Below are positions 61,109 to 64,000 of a DNA stretch of 64,000 nucleotides, in pieces. How positions within the stretch are numbered: position 1 is the stretch's first letter; each line of letters opens with the position of its first letter. The DNA is from Nostoc sp. CHAB 5834. GTDB lineage: Bacteria; Cyanobacteriota; Cyanobacteriia; Cyanobacteriales; Nostocaceae. A program made the translations under genes and the position numbers. The notes beneath the pieces are model-generated. The model did no database searches and was not told the DNA's origin. It saw nothing but the letters and a program-made list of their open reading frames with translations. The DNA lies in assembly GCA_020829485.1 (NCBI GenBank), contig JAIVFU010000006.1, positions 1 to 64,000 of the forward strand, in the 5' to 3' direction.

Positions 61109-64000
61109 ATGAACAAAACCTTTGCAACCATCGACGGGAATGAGGCTGTCGCCCGTGTTGCTTACAAATTAAATGAAGTGATTGCCATTTATCCCATCAC
61201 TCCCTCTTCAGCTATGGGTGAATGGGCAGATGCTTGGTCAGCAGAAAGTCGTCCTAACCTCTGGGGTACTATTCCCAGCGTCGTGCAGATGCAGAGCGAA
61301 GGGGGAGCGGCTGGTGCTGTGCATGGGGCATTACAAACAGGTTCCCTGAGTACCACCTTCACGGCATCTCAGGGATTATTGTTGATGATACCCAACTTCT
61401 ACAAAATTGCTGGTGAACTGACTAGCGCTGTGGTTCATGTTGCCGCCCGTTCTTTGGCTACTCATGCGTTATCAATTTTTGGCGATCATAGTGATGTGAT
61501 GGCAGCCCGTGCAACTGGCTTTGCTCTATTATGTTCGGCTTCGGTGCAGGAAAGTCAAGATTTTGCTCTCATCGCCCATGCTGCTACCCTAGAGACGCGA
61601 GTCTCGTTTATGCACTTCTTTGACGGCTTCCGCACATCACATGAAGTGCAGAAAGTCAAATTGCTCTCAGATGACGATTTGCGATCGCTCATCCACGATA
61701 ACCTAATACTCGCCCACCGCAGCCGTGCCCTTACCCCAGATCGTCCAGTATTGCGCGGTACTGCCCAAAACCCCGATGTCTACTTCCAAGGACGGGAAGG
61801 TGCTAACCCTTACTACAACGCCTGTCCAGAAATTGTCCAGCGCATCATGGATGAATTTGGAGAACGCACCCGAAGGCATTATCAAATCTATGAATATTAC
61901 GGCGCTAACGATGCCTCGCGCGTTATCGTTCTGATGGGTTCAGGTTGTGAAACCGTCCATGAAACAGTAGATTATCTTAACGCCCGTGGTGAGAAACTTG
62001 GTGTAGTGAAAGTGCGACTTTACCGCCCCTTTGATGTCCAAAGGTTTGTTGCAGTATTACCAACTAGTGTAAAAGCGATCGCAGTTCTCGACCGCACCAA
62101 AGAAGCAGGTAGCGCCGGTGAGCCGTTGTATTTAGATGTCGTAGCTGCTATCCATGAGGCGTGGGGAGATAAGAGAGCAGGGGAGGCAGGGGGAGCAGGG
62201 GAAGCAGGGGGAGAAAATACTTTCTCATACCCTAAAATTATTGGTGGTCGTTACGGTCTTTCTTCTAAAGAATTTACTCCGGCGATGGTGAAGGGTATCT
62301 TCGATAATCTGGCGCAAAGCCAGCCGAAGAAGCATTTTACTATCGGTATTAATGACGATGTTACTTACACTTCTCTAAGCTTTGACCCTAATTTCTCTAC
62401 AGAATCGGATGACGTTGTTAGGGCAATGTTCTATGGGTTGGGTGCTGATGGCACTGTTGGGGCTAATAAAAATTCTATCAAGATTATTGGTGAAGAAACC
62501 GACAATTACGCCCAAGGCTACTTTGTCTATGATTCCAAGAAATCTGGATCAATAACCGTCTCTCACCTACGCTTCGGGCCAAAACCAATTCGCTCTACCT
62601 ACCTAATTGACCAAGCCAACTTTATTGGGTGTCATCACTGGGGATTTCTAGAACGCATAGATATTTTGAAGGCTGCTATTCCTGGGGCGACTTTGTTGAT
62701 TAACAGTCCATACAATGCAGATAGCATCTGGGAATATCTGCCGATGAAGGTGCAGCAGCAAATTATCGACAAGCATTTGAAGTTATACGTAATCAATGCT
62801 AGCCAGGTTGCCCGTGAAAGTGGCATGGGTGGCAGAATTAACACCATTATGCAAGTATGCTTCTTTGCCTTAGCGGGTGTCTTGCCACAAGAAGAAGCGA
62901 TCGCTAAAATCAAACAAGCAATTGACAAAACTTACGGTAAAAAAGGCGTAGAAATTGTCCGCATGAACTTGCAAGCTGTAGACAACACCTTAGACAACTT
63001 GCATAAAGTAGATGTCCCCCAAACAATCCTCACTCCTAACTCCTCACTCCTAACTCCTAACTCCTCAATCCTAACTCCTCACTCCTCACTCCTAACTCCT
63101 CACTCTTCACTTAACTCTGCTCCCGAATTTGTGCGGGAAGTTCTGGGCAAAATCATGATTTGGGAAGGTGATGATTTACCTGTTAGCACCCTACCTGTTG
63201 ATGGCACCTTTCCCGTAGGTACTGCCAAGTGGGAAAAACGTAACGTTGCCGAAGAGATACCTGTATGGGAGCCGGATGTCTGCGTTCAGTGTGGTAAGTG
63301 CGTGATGGTTTGTCCCCATAGCGCCATCCGGGCAAAGGCTTATCAAGCGGATGAATTAGTCAATGCACCAGGAACCTTCAAGTCAACTGGTGCAAAAGAT
63401 AAAGACTTTGCCAATCAAAAATTTACCATTCAAGTTGCCCCAGAAGATTGCACAGGATGCACTATTTGTGTAAATATTTGCCCTGCTAAAGATAAATCTG
63501 AGCCATTGCGGAAAGCGATTAACATGGCACAGCAGTTGCCATTGCGCGAACAAGAGCGGAAAAACTGGGATTTCTTTTTGAGTTTACCTAATCCTGACAG
63601 GCGATCGCTAAAATTAAACCAGATTCGCCAACAACAACTGCAAGAACCTTTATTTGAATTCTCTGGTGCTTGTGCAGGTTGTGGTGAAACACCTTACTTG
63701 AAATTATTAACACAATTGTTTGGCGATCGCGCCGTCATCGCCAATGCTACAGGTTGTTCCTCAATTTATGGCGGTAATCTCCCCACAACACCTTGGACAA
63801 CCAACGCCCAAGGACGCGGCCCCGCGTGGTCTAATAATTTATTTGAAGATAACGCCGAATTCGGTTTTGGCTTCCGCCTCTCCTTAGATAAACAAGCTGA
63901 GTTTGCGGCGGAATTGTTGCAGCAGTTAGGGAGTGGGGAATGGGGAATAGGGAATGGGGAAATAGTTTCTGAGGATTTAGTTCAATCTATTCTCAAAGCT
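61109..64000 (+). CDS. nifJ: Pyruvate:ferredoxin (flavodoxin) oxidoreductase, 3' end outside the window
   Basis: The enzyme oxidises pyruvate to acetyl-CoA and reduces ferredoxin or flavodoxin. Reading from ATG at 61109, 964 codons stay open to the window edge. The start MNKTFATIDGNEAVARVAYK is the family opening. Visible are YPITPSSAMGEWAD (domain I), GLSSKEFTPAMVKGIF, two ferredoxin-type clusters (CVQCGKCVMVCP near 725 and CTGCTICVNICP near 780), the proximal-cluster CAGCGE near 853 and ATGCSSIYGGNLPTTPW at the thiamine site. Three in-frame low-complexity inserts interrupt it (near residues 353-368, 640-668 and 940-951). The normal length is about 1190, so some 230 residues are missing beyond the edge. 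Confidence 0.95.
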   Translation, partial: MNKTFATIDGNEAVARVAYKLNEVIAIYPITPSSAMGEWADAWSAESRPNLWGTIPSVVQMQSEGGAAGAVHGALQTGSLSTTFTASQGLLLMIPNFYKIAGELTSAVVHVAARSLATHALSIFGDHSDVMAARATGFALLCSASVQESQDFALIAHAATLETRVSFMHFFDGFRTSHEVQKVKLLSDDDLRSLIHDNLILAHRSRALTPDRPVLRGTAQNPDVYFQGREGANPYYNACPEIVQRIMDEFGERTRRHYQIYEYYGANDASRVIVLMGSGCETVHETVDYLNARGEKLGVVKVRLYRPFDVQRFVAVLPTSVKAIAVLDRTKEAGSAGEPLYLDVVAAIHEAWGDKRAGEAGGAGEAGGENTFSYPKIIGGRYGLSSKEFTPAMVKGIFDNLAQSQPKKHFTIGINDDVTYTSLSFDPNFSTESDDVVRAMFYGLGADGTVGANKNSIKIIGEETDNYAQGYFVYDSKKSGSITVSHLRFGPKPIRSTYLIDQANFIGCHHWGFLERIDILKAAIPGATLLINSPYNADSIWEYLPMKVQQQIIDKHLKLYVINASQVARESGMGGRINTIMQVCFFALAGVLPQEEAIAKIKQAIDKTYGKKGVEIVRMNLQAVDNTLDNLHKVDVPQTILTPNSSLLTPNSSILTPHSSLLTPHSSLNSAPEFVREVLGKIMIWEGDDLPVSTLPVDGTFPVGTAKWEKRNVAEEIPVWEPDVCVQCGKCVMVCPHSAIRAKAYQADELVNAPGTFKSTGAKDKDFANQKFTIQVAPEDCTGCTICVNICPAKDKSEPLRKAINMAQQLPLREQERKNWDFFLSLPNPDRRSLKLNQIRQQQLQEPLFEFSGACAGCGETPYLKLLTQLFGDRAVIANATGCSSIYGGNLPTTPWTTNAQGRGPAWSNNLFEDNAEFGFGFRLSLDKQAEFAAELLQQLGSGEWGIGNGEIVSEDLVQSILKA
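62167..62212 (+). repeat. GGAGGCAGG short repeat inside nifJ
   Basis: GCAGGGGAGGCAGGGGGAGC-type units read in frame as RAGEAGGAGEAGGE between HEAWGD and NTFSYPK. The same units occur between genes elsewhere in the window. Confidence 0.75.
63029..63112 (+). repeat. ACTCCTA/ACTCCTC short repeat inside nifJ
   Basis: About twelve ACTCCTA or ACTCCTC heptamers read in frame as ILTPNSSLLTPNSSILTPHS and so on, and end just before APEFVREVLGK. Twelve heptamers give 84 bases, a multiple of three, so the frame is kept. Confidence 0.85.
63927..63963 (+). repeat. GGGGAAT short repeat inside nifJ
   Basis: GGGAGTGGGGAATGGGGAAT units read in frame as GSGEWGIGNGE between ELLQQL and IVSEDLVQ. It is the third such insert in this gene. 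Confidence 0.75.

Overview
This window comes from a filamentous, heterocyst-forming cyanobacterium of the Nostoc/Anabaena group. The evidence is a complete fraC-fraD-fraE filament-integrity operon, a devBCA-type exporter, sucrose synthase, homogentisate phytyltransferase, abundant GCGATCGC (HIP1) palindromes, heptanucleotide short tandem repeats (CCCCACT/CCCCATT types) and many small palindromic mobile repeats. No ribosomal RNA, CRISPR array, intact transposase or prophage was found. There is one tRNA, His(GTG).

Layout. 0-4.6 kb: argJ and gatB (both minus) with a repeat-rich gap that holds two copies of an RNA-like unit, then a small P-loop kinase-like gene. 4.8-7.4 kb: a decayed two-gene unit (small conserved protein with an in-frame stop, truncated PIN-domain protein), two small cyanobacterial hypothetical genes, the first behind a CIRCE-like operator, and an insertion-element remnant. 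7.5-11.7 kb: HPt protein plus response regulator/diguanylate cyclase; a HigB-HigA type toxin-antitoxin pair whose antitoxin carries an ImmA/IrrE peptidase domain; a double-domain cobalamin adenosyltransferase. 12-14.6 kb: fraCDE. 14.7-17.5 kb: pentapeptide-repeat protein, gene remnants, acylphosphatase, a 40-residue acidic-tailed small protein and DUF1823. 18-27.2 kb: carbon metabolism (GH13 glucan enzyme, DAHP synthase, polyphosphate glucokinase, sucrose synthase) separated by palindromic repeats, then tRNA-His.

27.3-36.1 kb: DUF4359, sirohydrochlorin chelatase and uroporphyrinogen-III methyltransferase (siroheme/cobalamin branch), a possible fibrillin-like protein, homogentisate phytyltransferase with a TPR protein, a sensor kinase broken by an internal deletion, a TPR-repeat protein and a small secreted protein. 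37.7-52.4 kb: a one-directional exopolysaccharide cluster with a Wzc-like chain-length/tyrosine-kinase protein, seven or eight glycosyltransferases, a Wzx-like flippase, a Wzy/WaaL-like polymerase or ligase, a methyltransferase and a WecG/TagA-type transferase. No initiating phosphoglycosyltransferase or outer-membrane export protein lies in the cluster. A convergent Tat-type GH10 glycosidase follows.

54.1-58.8 kb: a TetR regulator with two 23-bp repeats in its upstream region, then devB-DUF2834-devC-devA, an export operon. 59.1-60.5 kb: a protein made of three 134-residue repeats, two of them identical. 61.1 kb to the end: nifJ, running off the window, with three in-frame low-complexity insertions made from the same short repeats found between genes.

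Most notable: the paired RNA-like units at 1.6-1.8 kb, the CIRCE-like operator before an unknown gene, the short tandem repeats inside nifJ and the phytyltransferase gene, the microhomology deletion in the ethylene-receptor-like kinase, and the TetR-controlled dev-type exporter.
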